Shown: piece after piece, positions 48,745-57,808 of the stretch | Layout: each line of letters opens with the position of its first letter | How positions within the stretch are numbered: position 1 is the first letter of the stretch | From: Maccoyibacter sp900556645 | GTDB lineage: Bacteria > Bacillota > Clostridia > Lachnospirales > Lachnospiraceae | Assembly: GCA_958349535.1 (NCBI GenBank) | Contig: CATWDJ010000006.1 | Span: forward strand, 1-64,000 | DNA length: 64,000 bases | Reading direction: 5' to 3' | The notes under the pieces: generated by a model | Seen by the model: the letters and a program-made list of their open reading frames with translations, nothing else | Databases searched by the model: none | What the model was told of the DNA's origin: nothing | Program-made: the position numbers and the translations under genes

Positions 48745-51087
48745 ATGATTTTAAGAGATAAGGAAAGTTTCCTATGTAGTACAAAACATACCTCTTATTG
48801 CTTTCGGGTTATGGAGACCGGGCATTTGGAGCATCTCTATTATGGAAGGAAAATCACAGCAAACACGCAGGAGGAACTGAGTGCCTGCGTGGAACCCCAT
48901 GTTTTTCCTTTGGGAAACAGCATTGCATATAATCAAAATCAGAAAAATTTTTCTCTGGAGGATGTCCGTCTGGAAATGTCCTCCTATGGAAAAGGGGATA
49001 TCAGAGAGCCTTTGATAGAGGTGGTTCACAGCGATGGCAGCATAACCTCTGACTTTCTCTTTGAAAAGGCAGAAATCACAAAGGGAAAGGAAGAATTTGA
49101 AACCCTTCCCGGTTCCTATGGGACGGAGGATGAGGTAGAGCATCTTTTGGTGACCCTGCGGGATAAGCAGTATGACTTGAAACTGGAGCTTCATTATTAC
49201 ATTTACGAAGATTGTGATGTGATTACCCGATGTACCAAGCTGTATAATGAAGGGAAAGAGCCGGTGGAATTAAAACGTCTGATGAGTATGCAGCTAGACT
49301 TTGATACACCGGATTATGTCTTTACTACTTTTCATGGAGCATGGGCAAGGGAAATGGAGAAAACCAGTTGCCGGATGACCGGGGGAAAGCTGGTAAATTC
49401 CTCTTATACCGGAACCTCCTCCAGCCGTTCCAATCCCTTTGTTATGTTAGAAAAGGAAACAACCACGGAGGATTATGGGGACTGTTATGGATTTAATCTG
49501 ATATATAGCGGAAATCATTATGAGGCAGTAGAGGTTCACAGTGGCGGAAAAACCAGAATTGTGTCGGGAATCAATCCTCAATCCTTTTCTTTTCGGATAG
49601 AACCGGGAGAGAGCTTTGAAGCTCCGGAGGCAGTCATGTCCTACTCTGAAAAAGGCTGTAATGGCATGAGCCGGAATATGCATCGGTTTGTCCGGGAGCA
49701 TATCGTGCGGGGTGTCTGGAAGGAACGACTGCGTCCCGTTCTTTTAAATAGCTGGGAGGCATCTTATTTTGACATCAATGAAAAGAAACTGCTGTCTCTG
49801 GCTAAGGCGGGAAAAGATGCCGGAGTAGAGTTGTTTGTCATGGATGACGGCTGGTTTGGAAACAGAGAGGATGATACACAGTCTTTGGGAGATTGGGAAG
49901 AAAATCAAAAAAAACTGCCCCATGGTCTGTCCGGGTTGTGCCAAAAGATAAAAGCTCTGGGTTTGGATTTTGGAATCTGGGTAGAGCCGGAGATGGTGAA
50001 TGTCAAAAGCAGGCTCTATGAAGAACATCCTCAATGGGTGATGCAGATTCCGGGAAAACCCCACTCCGAGGGCAGAAACCAGAGAATTTTGGATATGGGG
50101 CAGGTGGAGGTTCAGGACTATATCATCGAGACCATGAGCAGAGTGTTTTCATCTGCAGATATTTCTTATGTAAAATGGGATATGAATCGTATTGTTTCGG
50201 ATTATTATTCCATGGCACTTTCACCGGAGTGTCAGGGAGAGGTGGCACACCGATATGTGATGGGACTGTACCGTTGTATGAAAACCTTAACCCAACGGTT
50301 TCCTGATATTCTGTTTGAAGGGTGTTCCGCAGGAGGAAATCGTTTTGACTTAGGAATCCTGTGCTATTTTCCGCAGATATGGGCCAGCGACAACACAGAC
50401 GCCCTATGCCGTGTGGATATTCAAAACGGATACAGCTATGGGTATCCTATGTCGGTGGTATCAGCCCATGTGTCTGCATGTCCCAATCATCAGACCCTTC
50501 GGAATACCCCGCTGGAAACAAGATTCCATGTGGCATGCTTTGGTGTGCTGGGATATGAATGTAATTTTTCAGATATGAAAAAAGAAGAGTTGGAAGAAAT
50601 CAAGGCACAGATTCAGTTCTATAAGGAGTGGAGGGAAGTCCTGCAAAAAGGCGAATTTTACCGTGGAAGAAACGGTAATGTCATAGAGTGGACCTGTGTG
50701 TCGCCGAATCGGAAGAAAGCTGTGGGCTTTCTGATGCAGAGGCTGACAAAAGCCAATGCCCAGTGGGAATATTACAAACCAAAGGGATTGTGTGAGGAAT
50801 ACCGATACCATTTTTACAATCGAAAAGGAAAATATAATATCAAAGAATTTGGAGATTTAATCAATACCCAATCTCCGGTACACATTCGGCAGGATTCTCT
50901 GGCTCATAATCTGGTTGCAAAATTTGTAAAGCTGGAAGGCGAGACAGAAGATTGTTATGCCTACGGAGATACGCTGATGTATAGCGGTGTCCATTTGAAG
51001 CCGGCATTTGGCGGTACCGGATATAATGAAGAGGTCCGGTATTTCCCGGATTTTGCATCCCGTATCTATTTCATGGAAGCTGAGTAA
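48745..51087 (+). CDS. Alpha-galactosidase (GH36)
   Basis: The 780-residue product is a glycoside hydrolase family 36 alpha-galactosidase. An N-terminal beta-sandwich domain is followed by the TIM barrel with MDDGWFGNREDD, DFGIWVEPEMVN, the nucleophile Asp in YVKWDMNR, EGCSAGGNRFDLG and the acid/base Asp in WASDNTDA. It would remove terminal alpha-galactose from melibiose, raffinose or related oligosaccharides. No signal peptide is seen, so it is intracellular, consistent with the preceding symporter. Released galactose can enter the Leloir pathway via the divergent galK-galT. Confidence 0.95.
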   Translation: MILRDKESFLCSTKHTSYCFRVMETGHLEHLYYGRKITANTQEELSACVEPHVFPLGNSIAYNQNQKNFSLEDVRLEMSSYGKGDIREPLIEVVHSDGSITSDFLFEKAEITKGKEEFETLPGSYGTEDEVEHLLVTLRDKQYDLKLELHYYIYEDCDVITRCTKLYNEGKEPVELKRLMSMQLDFDTPDYVFTTFHGAWAREMEKTSCRMTGGKLVNSSYTGTSSSRSNPFVMLEKETTTEDYGDCYGFNLIYSGNHYEAVEVHSGGKTRIVSGINPQSFSFRIEPGESFEAPEAVMSYSEKGCNGMSRNMHRFVREHIVRGVWKERLRPVLLNSWEASYFDINEKKLLSLAKAGKDAGVELFVMDDGWFGNREDDTQSLGDWEENQKKLPHGLSGLCQKIKALGLDFGIWVEPEMVNVKSRLYEEHPQWVMQIPGKPHSEGRNQRILDMGQVEVQDYIIETMSRVFSSADISYVKWDMNRIVSDYYSMALSPECQGEVAHRYVMGLYRCMKTLTQRFPDILFEGCSAGGNRFDLGILCYFPQIWASDNTDALCRVDIQNGYSYGYPMSVVSAHVSACPNHQTLRNTPLETRFHVACFGVLGYECNFSDMKKEELEEIKAQIQFYKEWREVLQKGEFYRGRNGNVIEWTCVSPNRKKAVGFLMQRLTKANAQWEYYKPKGLCEEYRYHFYNRKGKYNIKEFGDLINTQSPVHIRQDSLAHNLVAKFVKLEGETEDCYAYGDTLMYSGVHLKPAFGGTGYNEEVRYFPDFASRIYFMEAE

Positions 51088-51090
51088 TGA

Positions 51091-51117
51091 GAGCCCCTAA
51101 AAGGGGGTTCTTTTTTT
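51091..51117 (+). terminator. Intrinsic terminator
   Basis: An 8-position stem (51091-51098 with 51103-51110, including G-T pairs) with an AAAA loop is followed by seven T residues and ends the alpha-galactoside operon. Confidence 0.9.
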
Positions 51118-51158
51118 GTCTTTTTTTCGTAGACTGATAAAAAAAGGAAGACAGAAAA

Positions 51159-52910
51159 ATGTATAACGGAAAATTAGAGAATCTTTTGAATCTGGCGTTA
51201 AATGCCACGGAGGAGGAACGGGAAAAATCGGCAGAGTTGAATGTTGGATATCAGCAGGCCACCAATACATGGGAGCTGATTGTAAAATATAACGGAAATA
51301 TACAGAGACTGGAGGAAATGGGCGACGGAATCACGGTGGAAGAGCTGACAAACGAATATGCCATTTTAAACGTGCCGGAACCACTGATTGATGCGGTGGC
51401 ACAACAGGTTGAGGTGGAGTATGTGGAAAAACCGAAAAACCTTTTTTTCTCTCTGTTGGATGGGGTAAGAGAGTCCTGTATCCTTCCGGTACAGAGGGAG
51501 CCGCTGGCGTTGACCGGACGAGGGGTGATTACCGCGGTAATCGATTCAGGAATTGACTATTTTCATAGGGACTTCAGAAACCGCGACGGCAGCACACGGA
51601 TTCTGGATATCTGGGATCAAACGCTGACAGCCGGAGAGGGAGAACGAATCCCGGAGGGATTTCGCAGAGGCGTGGAGTACACGAGAGAGGAAATAAACCG
51701 GGCGTTAGATGCCGGAAGCAGGGAGGAGGGATTAAGGATTGTCAGAAGCCGGGACACCAGTGGTCACGGGACCCATGTAGCAGGAATTGCGGCAGGAAAT
51801 GGAAACGAATCTAACGGCAGATATCAGGGGGTTGCACCGGAAAGTGACCTTTTAATTGTAAAACTGGGTTATCCGGGGGAGCGTTCCTTTCCACGGACCA
51901 CGGAGCTGATGACGGCACTGGACTATGTGCTGCGAAAATCCATTTCCTATGGAAAACCGGTAGCTGTCAACATCAGTATCGGAAATACTTACGGTGCCCA
52001 CAGCGGAACAGCATTATTGGAAACCTTTATGAGTGATATTTCCAATTATGGAAAAAGTGTTATCTGTGTGGGAAGCGGAAACGAAGGTGCGGCACGTGGA
52101 CACACCCGGGGAAGTCTGGTAGTGGGTATGCGAAAAGAGGTGGAGTTGGCGGTGGCACCTTATGAAACTACCCTCAGTCTGCAAATCTGGAAAAGCTATG
52201 TGGATGACTTTGATATTGCACTGATTTCACCGTCAGGCAAACGAGTGGGTCCGTTGCAAAAGATTTTGGGAACACAGCGTTTTACGCTGGATGATACGGA
52301 GATATTACTCTATTACGGAGAACCTAGTCCTTACAGCGAATTTCAGGAAATCTATATTACCTTTCTTCCGGTTAGGACTTATATCAACAGCGGTGTCTGG
52401 CGGGTAGAACTGTTTCCACGGAGGATTGTGTTAGGGATTTATAATATGTGGCTGCCAAGCGAGACAATTCTGAGTGCGGGAACGGGTTTTCTCTATCCCA
52501 CGGAGGAGACCACCCTTACCATTCCGTCCACCGCAGCACGGGTCATTACGGTGGGAGCATATGATGCAAGATTAAAACAGCTGGCTGATTTTTCGGGACG
52601 GGGATTTACCCGGCAGACCAATCAGATAAAGCCGGATATTGCTGCTCCCGGTGTGGATATCACTTCCTGTGCGGTGGGAGGTGGTTATGTGACTGCCTCG
52701 GGAACCTCCATGGCAACGCCTTTTGTGACGGGAAGTGCGGCACTTTTGATGGAATGGGGAATTGTCAATGGAAATGATTTGTTCCTTTACGGAGAGAAAG
52801 TAAAGGCATACCTGATGCACGGTGCCGGGCATATTGCAGCGGTCCAGGAGTATCCAAATCCAGAACTGGGCTGGGGAACACTTTGCGTGAGGGATAGCTT
52901 GCCGGTGTGA
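51159..52910 (+). CDS. Csp-like subtilisin family S8 protease
   Basis: The 583-residue product is a subtilase with an intact triad: Asp in VIDSGIDYFH, His in SGHGTHVAGIAAG and Ser in ASGTSMATPFVTG. An N-terminal prodomain-like region of about 95 residues and an inserted beta-rich (jelly-roll-like) domain of about 150 residues between the His and Ser regions match the Csp germination proteases of Clostridia. No signal peptide is present. CspB-type enzymes activate the cortex lysin SleC; many Lachnospiraceae carry several paralogues of unclear role. It stands alone with GGAAG upstream of the start. Confidence 0.85.
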   Translation: MYNGKLENLLNLALNATEEEREKSAELNVGYQQATNTWELIVKYNGNIQRLEEMGDGITVEELTNEYAILNVPEPLIDAVAQQVEVEYVEKPKNLFFSLLDGVRESCILPVQREPLALTGRGVITAVIDSGIDYFHRDFRNRDGSTRILDIWDQTLTAGEGERIPEGFRRGVEYTREEINRALDAGSREEGLRIVRSRDTSGHGTHVAGIAAGNGNESNGRYQGVAPESDLLIVKLGYPGERSFPRTTELMTALDYVLRKSISYGKPVAVNISIGNTYGAHSGTALLETFMSDISNYGKSVICVGSGNEGAARGHTRGSLVVGMRKEVELAVAPYETTLSLQIWKSYVDDFDIALISPSGKRVGPLQKILGTQRFTLDDTEILLYYGEPSPYSEFQEIYITFLPVRTYINSGVWRVELFPRRIVLGIYNMWLPSETILSAGTGFLYPTEETTLTIPSTAARVITVGAYDARLKQLADFSGRGFTRQTNQIKPDIAAPGVDITSCAVGGGYVTASGTSMATPFVTGSAALLMEWGIVNGNDLFLYGEKVKAYLMHGAGHIAAVQEYPNPELGWGTLCVRDSLPV

Positions 52911-52951
52911 AAATGTTATTATCAAAAAATGTGGCATAATAAATTAGAGAA

Positions 52952-52960
52952 TGCTATACT
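52952..52960 (+). promoter_or_regulatory. Extended -10 promoter of MNT-HEPN pair
   Basis: TGCTATACT at 52952-52960 is an extended -10 element about 50 bases before the nucleotidyltransferase start. No good -35 box is seen. Confidence 0.5.
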
Positions 52961-53008
52961 AATAGCAGAAAATCAAATTATAAAATGAATTTGAAAGAGA
53001 GGTGCTGT

Positions 53009-53344
53009 ATGGATAACGACAAGATAAAAGAAGTTGTAACTTTGTTTGTGGAAGAAGCGAAAAAAGTATACGGAGTAAAGTTACATGATGTTATTTTATA
53101 TGGCTCTTGTGCCAGAGGGGATTTTTCGCAGGATAGCGATATTGATATTCTGGTTTTGTTAGATGTTCCTCGAGACTTAATCAGTCAGGAGCAGAAGAAA
53201 ATATTTTCTGTTTCTGATAAGCTTGATTTAGAATATGACGTGGTATTAACTCCAATATTTCAAAGTTATCAGGTGTATCAGCAATATTTAAATGTATCTC
53301 GTTTTTATCAAAATGTAGAGAAAGAGGGTGTTAGGATTGCCTGA
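53009..53344 (+). CDS. MNT-type nucleotidyltransferase
   Basis: The 111-residue product is a minimal nucleotidyltransferase with the polymerase-beta signature YGSCARGDFSQDSDIDILV (GSxxRG...DxD at about residues 32-46) and a later acidic residue in LEYDVVLTPI. In MNT-HEPN pairs it is the antitoxin, in studied cases adding AMP to the HEPN toxin. Start 53009 follows GAGAGGTG; an in-frame ATG at 52985 lacks such a site. It overlaps the HEPN gene by 8 bases. Confidence 0.88.
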   Translation: MDNDKIKEVVTLFVEEAKKVYGVKLHDVILYGSCARGDFSQDSDIDILVLLDVPRDLISQEQKKIFSVSDKLDLEYDVVLTPIFQSYQVYQQYLNVSRFYQNVEKEGVRIA

Positions 53345-53756
53345 GAATTTTGATATGCAGAGAGATTACGCAACATATCGTTTAGAAAGAGCCAGAGAGG
53401 ATTTAAAGGCTGCTCGCCTTTTGTTTCAAAATGACAATTATCGAGTTGCCAATAATCGTGCATATTATGCTATGTTTCATTCTATGAGAGCAGTGCTTGT
53501 ATTTGATAATTTTGATTCCAGTAAACATAGCGGGGTCATAGCAGAATTTAGAAGAAAATATATTAAAGAAGGAATATTTTCCAAAGAAATGTCTCAGATG
53601 ATAGGTTCTGCGTTTATTATCAGAAATGCTTCGGATTATGATGATATGTTTGTGGCCAGTAAAAATGATACACAGGAACAAATAGAGAATGCTGAGTATG
53701 TGTTGAACAAAGTAGAGGAATACATTGCTAACATCAAAGAAGAAAAATTTTCATAA
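53337..53756 (+). CDS. HEPN-domain protein
   Basis: The 139-residue product is an all-helical HEPN protein (PF05168-like). The conserved core NYRVANNRAYYAMFHSMRAVL is near residue 35 and the terminal motif is RNASDYDD, the R..xDY variant rather than the RxxxxH ribonuclease motif of many HEPN toxins. It may be the toxin of a type VII system or a substrate-binding partner of the nucleotidyltransferase. TTG at 53337 with AGAGGG 8 bases upstream is favoured; GTG 53328 and ATG 53352 are alternatives. A terminator follows 20 bases after the stop. Confidence 0.85.
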   Translation: MPENFDMQRDYATYRLERAREDLKAARLLFQNDNYRVANNRAYYAMFHSMRAVLVFDNFDSSKHSGVIAEFRRKYIKEGIFSKEMSQMIGSAFIIRNASDYDDMFVASKNDTQEQIENAEYVLNKVEEYIANIKEEKFS

Positions 53757-53778
53757 CTGCTAGATGAATAAGAAGAAC

Positions 53779-53808
53779 AACTGTCACTCGAATGAGTGGC
53801 AGTTTTTT
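53779..53808 (+). terminator. Intrinsic terminator
   Basis: An 11-bp stem with one G-T pair (53779-53789 with 53794-53804) and GAAT loop runs into a six-T tract. It closes the MNT-HEPN pair. Confidence 0.92.
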
Positions 53809-53935
53809 CTTCCATTTCTGGTACTTTCTGGGTTTTACAATTTTTTCACAAGACTTTTACATTATCATGATAGCATGGAGCGAAAAATCTTTCTACAATG
53901 GGAGCAGAAACAGAAAGAGGAAAGGAGAAAGCTAC

Positions 53936-54769
53936 ATGCCATCTACATATGCACATTACAGGATGGGGCAGGAGGTAAAGGAAAAATTACGGGGAGAAGA
54001 ACGGAGGATAATAGCCGCACATTCGGAACTGTATCTGATTGGGCTTCATGGACCGGACATTTTTTTCTACTATAAACCCTTAAGAATCCATCCGGTAAAC
54101 CAAATCGGATATGGAACCCACGGCAGAGCCGGGGCAGAATTTTTTGAGAGAGCGGCACAGGTAATCGAAAAACACAAGGATACAGAGGAGCGAGAAGCAT
54201 ATCTTGCATATGTTTACGGAGTAATTTGTCACTTTGCATTGGATGTTACCTGTCACGGATACATAGACCGCAGGATAGAGGAAAGCGGTATTACCCATAC
54301 GGAGATTGAGGTGGAGTTTGACCGGGAGCTGATGTTGATGGATGGATTAGATCCGCTGCGGCAGGAGTTGACCGGACATATCGTACCATCTTTGGAAAAT
54401 GCAAAAGTCATAAAGGAATTTTACCCGGCGGCTACGGTGGAGCAAGTGCAGGAATCCTTGGAGAGTATGATTTTTCACAACCACTTGTTAATTACACCTT
54501 CAAAGGGAAAACGCTGGCTTGTTTGTGCGTTGTTAAAAGCTACGGGGAATTATAAAGAGATGCATGGACTGATGGTAAATTATGAGAAAAACCCAGACTG
54601 TGAAATGAGTACGAAGAATCTGTCGGGGCTGTATCAGAATGCAAAGGAACTGGCAATCCGACTGATTTTGGAGTATGGAGATTATTTGGAAAACAAGAAA
54701 CCTTTAGATGAGATATACCGGTATACCTTTGGAACAAAGGAGCCGGAGAAAGAGGAAAAAGCAGGATGA
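53936..54769 (+). CDS. Zinc-dependent phospholipase C-like protein
   Basis: The 277-residue product resembles the zinc-dependent phospholipase C domain family (PF00882-like). It starts MPSTYAHYRMG, with histidines and acids spaced for metal binding: HSELYLIGLHGPDIFFYY, THGRAG, YGVICHFALDVTCHGYID and GITHTEIEVEFDRELM. There is no signal peptide, so it should be cytoplasmic, unlike secreted PLC toxins; the substrate is unknown. ATG 53936 follows AAAGGAGA; an upstream in-frame reading from 53792 passes through the preceding terminator. It overlaps the MFS gene by 4 bases. Confidence 0.82.
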   Translation: MPSTYAHYRMGQEVKEKLRGEERRIIAAHSELYLIGLHGPDIFFYYKPLRIHPVNQIGYGTHGRAGAEFFERAAQVIEKHKDTEEREAYLAYVYGVICHFALDVTCHGYIDRRIEESGITHTEIEVEFDRELMLMDGLDPLRQELTGHIVPSLENAKVIKEFYPAATVEQVQESLESMIFHNHLLITPSKGKRWLVCALLKATGNYKEMHGLMVNYEKNPDCEMSTKNLSGLYQNAKELAIRLILEYGDYLENKKPLDEIYRYTFGTKEPEKEEKAG

Positions 54770-56055
54770 AATTTAAATTGACGAAAAGTGAAAAAAACTG
54801 GATTTTATATGATGTGGGAAATTCGGCGTTTGTATTGCTGATATCCACAATCATGCCGATTTATTTTAACTATCTGGCAGGCAATGCGGGACTGTCCTCC
54901 GTGGAGTATTTGGCTTACTGGGGATATGCGGCCTCTGCGGCAACCCTGATTATGCTTCTTCTGGGACCGGTATTCGGAACGCTGGCAGATACAAAGGGTT
55001 ACAAAAAGCCGATTTTTACCACCTTTATCGTGGTGGGAGCCATAGGCTGTATCAGTCTGGGACTGGCAAAACAATGGGTGCTGTTTCTGGTAATTTTTGT
55101 TATTGCCAAAGTGGGCTTTTCCGGCAGCTTGATTTTTTACGATTCCATGCTGTCCGATGTAACAACAGAAGAGAGGATGGATGATGTGTCCTCCCAAGGC
55201 TTTGCGTGGGGGTACATAGGAAGCTGTATTCCTTTTGTCATATGTCTGGGATTGGTTCTGGGGGCAGAGAGTATCGGTCTGTCCATGGAGAGTGCCATGG
55301 CAATTGCCTTTGGAATCATTGCGGCATGGTGGCTGGTGTTTTCTATGCCGTTGATAAAAAACTATCAGCAAAAATATTATGTGGAGAAAAGAAAACATGC
55401 TGTGGCAGACAGCTTCAAACGTTTGGGAGAGACCTTTAAAAGTATCAGGAAAGAAAAGAAAATCTTCCTGTTTCTGCTGGCATTTTTCTTCTACATTGAC
55501 GGAGTGTATACCATTATCGATATGGCAACAGCCTATGGCTCCGCTTTGGGATTGGACAGTACCGGTCTGTTGCTGGCATTGCTGGTAACTCAGATAGTGG
55601 CGTTCCCTTTTGCGATTCTGTTTGGGAGATTGGCACAGAAATATGAAACAGCCAAGCTGATAATGCTCTGTATTTTTGCCTATCTGGGAATTGCAGTTTA
55701 CGCAGTCTTTTTAAAGACACAGTTTCAGTTCTGGATACTGGCAATCTTCGTAGGAATGTTTCAGGGAGGAATACAGGCATTGTCCCGCTCCTACTTTACC
55801 AAAATTATTCCGGCAGAGCAGTCGGGAGAATATTTTGGCTTGATGGACATCTGCGGAAAGGGAGCTTCCTTTATGGGAACTGCCATTGTCAGCGGAGTAT
55901 CCCAGTTAACCGGAGATATTAATAAAGGTGTGGGGATGATTGCAGTACTTTTTGTCATAGGGGCAATATGCTTTCGTATGGCAGTCAAAGAGGGGAACCC
56001 GGAGGAAGGAAACACTCCGGCTTCTGATGTGGTAAGTGAATTGACATATTTCTAG
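54766..56055 (+). CDS. MFS transporter, UMF1 (Atg22-like) family
   Basis: The 429-residue product is a 12-helix major facilitator of the UMF1 family. The start KNWILYDVGNSAFVLLISTIMPIYF and the loop GPVFGTLADTKGYKKPIF are characteristic, as is GMFQGGIQALSRSYFTKIIP. In other organisms the Atg22 branch exports amino acids; bacterial substrates are not defined. It overlaps the phospholipase-like gene by 4 bases, so the two are cotranscribed and perhaps functionally linked. A terminator follows. Confidence 0.88.
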   Translation: MKFKLTKSEKNWILYDVGNSAFVLLISTIMPIYFNYLAGNAGLSSVEYLAYWGYAASAATLIMLLLGPVFGTLADTKGYKKPIFTTFIVVGAIGCISLGLAKQWVLFLVIFVIAKVGFSGSLIFYDSMLSDVTTEERMDDVSSQGFAWGYIGSCIPFVICLGLVLGAESIGLSMESAMAIAFGIIAAWWLVFSMPLIKNYQQKYYVEKRKHAVADSFKRLGETFKSIRKEKKIFLFLLAFFFYIDGVYTIIDMATAYGSALGLDSTGLLLALLVTQIVAFPFAILFGRLAQKYETAKLIMLCIFAYLGIAVYAVFLKTQFQFWILAIFVGMFQGGIQALSRSYFTKIIPAEQSGEYFGLMDICGKGASFMGTAIVSGVSQLTGDINKGVGMIAVLFVIGAICFRMAVKEGNPEEGNTPASDVVSELTYF

Positions 56056-56090
56056 AATTTTATTATTATATTAATATACAAAAGAGAGAA

Positions 56091-56113
56091 AACCCTGCAA
56101 TAGCAGGGCTTTT
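56091..56113 (+). terminator. Intrinsic terminator
   Basis: CCCTGC (56093-56098) pairs with GCAGGG (56103-56108) around AATA, extended by A-T pairs and followed by a five-T run. Confidence 0.88.
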
Positions 56114-56155
56114 TCTTTCAAGAGACTGTAAAATTAGAATGGAAAGGAAGCGAAT

Positions 56156-57745
56156 ATGACATTTGGATATCTACTGATTGCATTGATTTTATTTTCCTGT
56201 ATTTTGGCAGACCGGTTTTCAGGAAAATTCGGGATGCCGGCACTGATTCTGTTCATGGGTGTGGGTATGCTCTTTGGAAGTGATGGCCTGTTAAAAATAC
56301 AGTTTGACAACTATGAGCTGGCAGAGCGGGTATGCTCGGCGGCTTTGGTGTTTATCATGTTTTACGGAGGTTTTAATACAAATTGGAAGACGGCAAAAAA
56401 CGTTGCGGTAAGAGCAATCCTGCTTTCTACGGTGGGCGTAGTGATAACAGCGGGCTTGACGGCAGTCTTTTGTTATTTTGCACTGGGACTTTCTGTTGTG
56501 GAGAGTTTTCTCATCGGTGCGGTATTGTCCTCCACAGATGCAGCCAGCGTATTTTCCATTTTGAGAGGAAAGAACCTGAATTTGAGGGAAGGAACGGCTC
56601 CTCTTTTGGAAATCGAAAGCGGTAGTAATGATCCAATGTCATATCTGTTGACGGTTATCGGCATTTCCATGCTGGGTTCTCAGGGAACGGGAAATGTCTT
56701 TTGGATGATGTTTTCCGAGATTGTTTTCGGGATTCTGGTGGGTGTGGCAGTGGCTGCTCTCACAGTATTTTTAATGACAAAGACCAATTTTGTACCGGAT
56801 GGTCTGGAAACGATTTTTGTAATAGCGGTTGTGATTTTTGCTTTTGGAATATCAGAATTAGTGGGAGGAAACGCTTATCTCAGCGTTTATCTGCTGGGCA
56901 TTCTGCTGGGAAACAGCCGGATACATCATAAAGAGGTGGTAATCCCGTTTTTTGACGGTGTTACGGGGCTGGCACAGATATTGATTTTCTTCCTGTTGGG
57001 ACTCTTAGCATTTCCTCACAAATTGCCGCAGATTATCATTCCATCATTGTTGATTGCTTTGTTTTTGACTTTTGTGGCAAGGCCGGTAGCGGTCTTTGGT
57101 TTGCTTCTGCCGTTTCGATGCAGTATCCGTCAATGCCTTTTGGTTTCATGGGCAGGCTTAAGAGGGGCTGCGTCCATTGTGTTTGCCATTATGGTAATTG
57201 CAGGAGGAGGAGATATTTCTTTAGATTTGTTCCACATTGTATTTATGGTGGCTCTTTTATCCGTAGCTATACAGGGAACGTTGATTCCAAAGATGGCGGA
57301 GAAACTGGATATGGTGGATGATTCCGCAGATGTCAAAAAGACCTTTAATGATTATCAGGAGGAATTGGCAATGATGTTGATGCGGATGTTTATTCCAAAA
57401 GGGCATAACTGGGAGAATAAAAGAATCTGCGAGGTGGGGATTCCCACAGGGTCTCTGGCTTTGATGGTAAAACGGGAGGGTGAGACGATTATTCCCAACG
57501 GAGATTTGAAGATTCTGGCAGGGGACAGTGTGATTTTAAGTGTGCCTGCCTATGAATCACAGGAAAATGAAAATTTAGAGGAGGTTGTGGTGGAGAAAAA
57601 CCACAGTTGGTGCAACCATACCATACAAGAACTGAACCTTCCTCAAAATCAGTTGATTGCATTGATTAAACGGGGAGATGAGAATATCATCCCAAGCGGA
57701 AGTACCTTGATTCATGAGGGAGATATTGTGGTATTGTACCGCTAG
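56156..57745 (+). CDS. K+/H+ antiporter, NhaP2/CvrA-like
   Basis: The 529-residue product is a CPA1-type antiporter: about twelve helices, with GKFGMPALILFMGVGMLFGSDGL, the ion-binding AVLSSTDAASVFSILRG and SGSNDPMSYLLT segments, and SWAGLRGAASIVFAIM. The last 140 residues form a cytoplasmic RCK/TrkA_C-like domain (NKRICEVGIPTGSLALMVKREGE; PNGDLKILAGDSVIL), typical of the potassium-specific NhaP2 branch. It likely adjusts cytoplasmic K+ and pH. It has its own transcription unit, with AATGGAAAGGA upstream. Confidence 0.92.
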   Translation: MTFGYLLIALILFSCILADRFSGKFGMPALILFMGVGMLFGSDGLLKIQFDNYELAERVCSAALVFIMFYGGFNTNWKTAKNVAVRAILLSTVGVVITAGLTAVFCYFALGLSVVESFLIGAVLSSTDAASVFSILRGKNLNLREGTAPLLEIESGSNDPMSYLLTVIGISMLGSQGTGNVFWMMFSEIVFGILVGVAVAALTVFLMTKTNFVPDGLETIFVIAVVIFAFGISELVGGNAYLSVYLLGILLGNSRIHHKEVVIPFFDGVTGLAQILIFFLLGLLAFPHKLPQIIIPSLLIALFLTFVARPVAVFGLLLPFRCSIRQCLLVSWAGLRGAASIVFAIMVIAGGGDISLDLFHIVFMVALLSVAIQGTLIPKMAEKLDMVDDSADVKKTFNDYQEELAMMLMRMFIPKGHNWENKRICEVGIPTGSLALMVKREGETIIPNGDLKILAGDSVILSVPAYESQENENLEEVVVEKNHSWCNHTIQELNLPQNQLIALIKRGDENIIPSGSTLIHEGDIVVLYR

Positions 57746-57808
57746 AAGAATAGCAAAAAGAGAGAATGGTGCATAGAGTAATAGGAAAGCAGAAACGGGG
57801 AGAGACCC

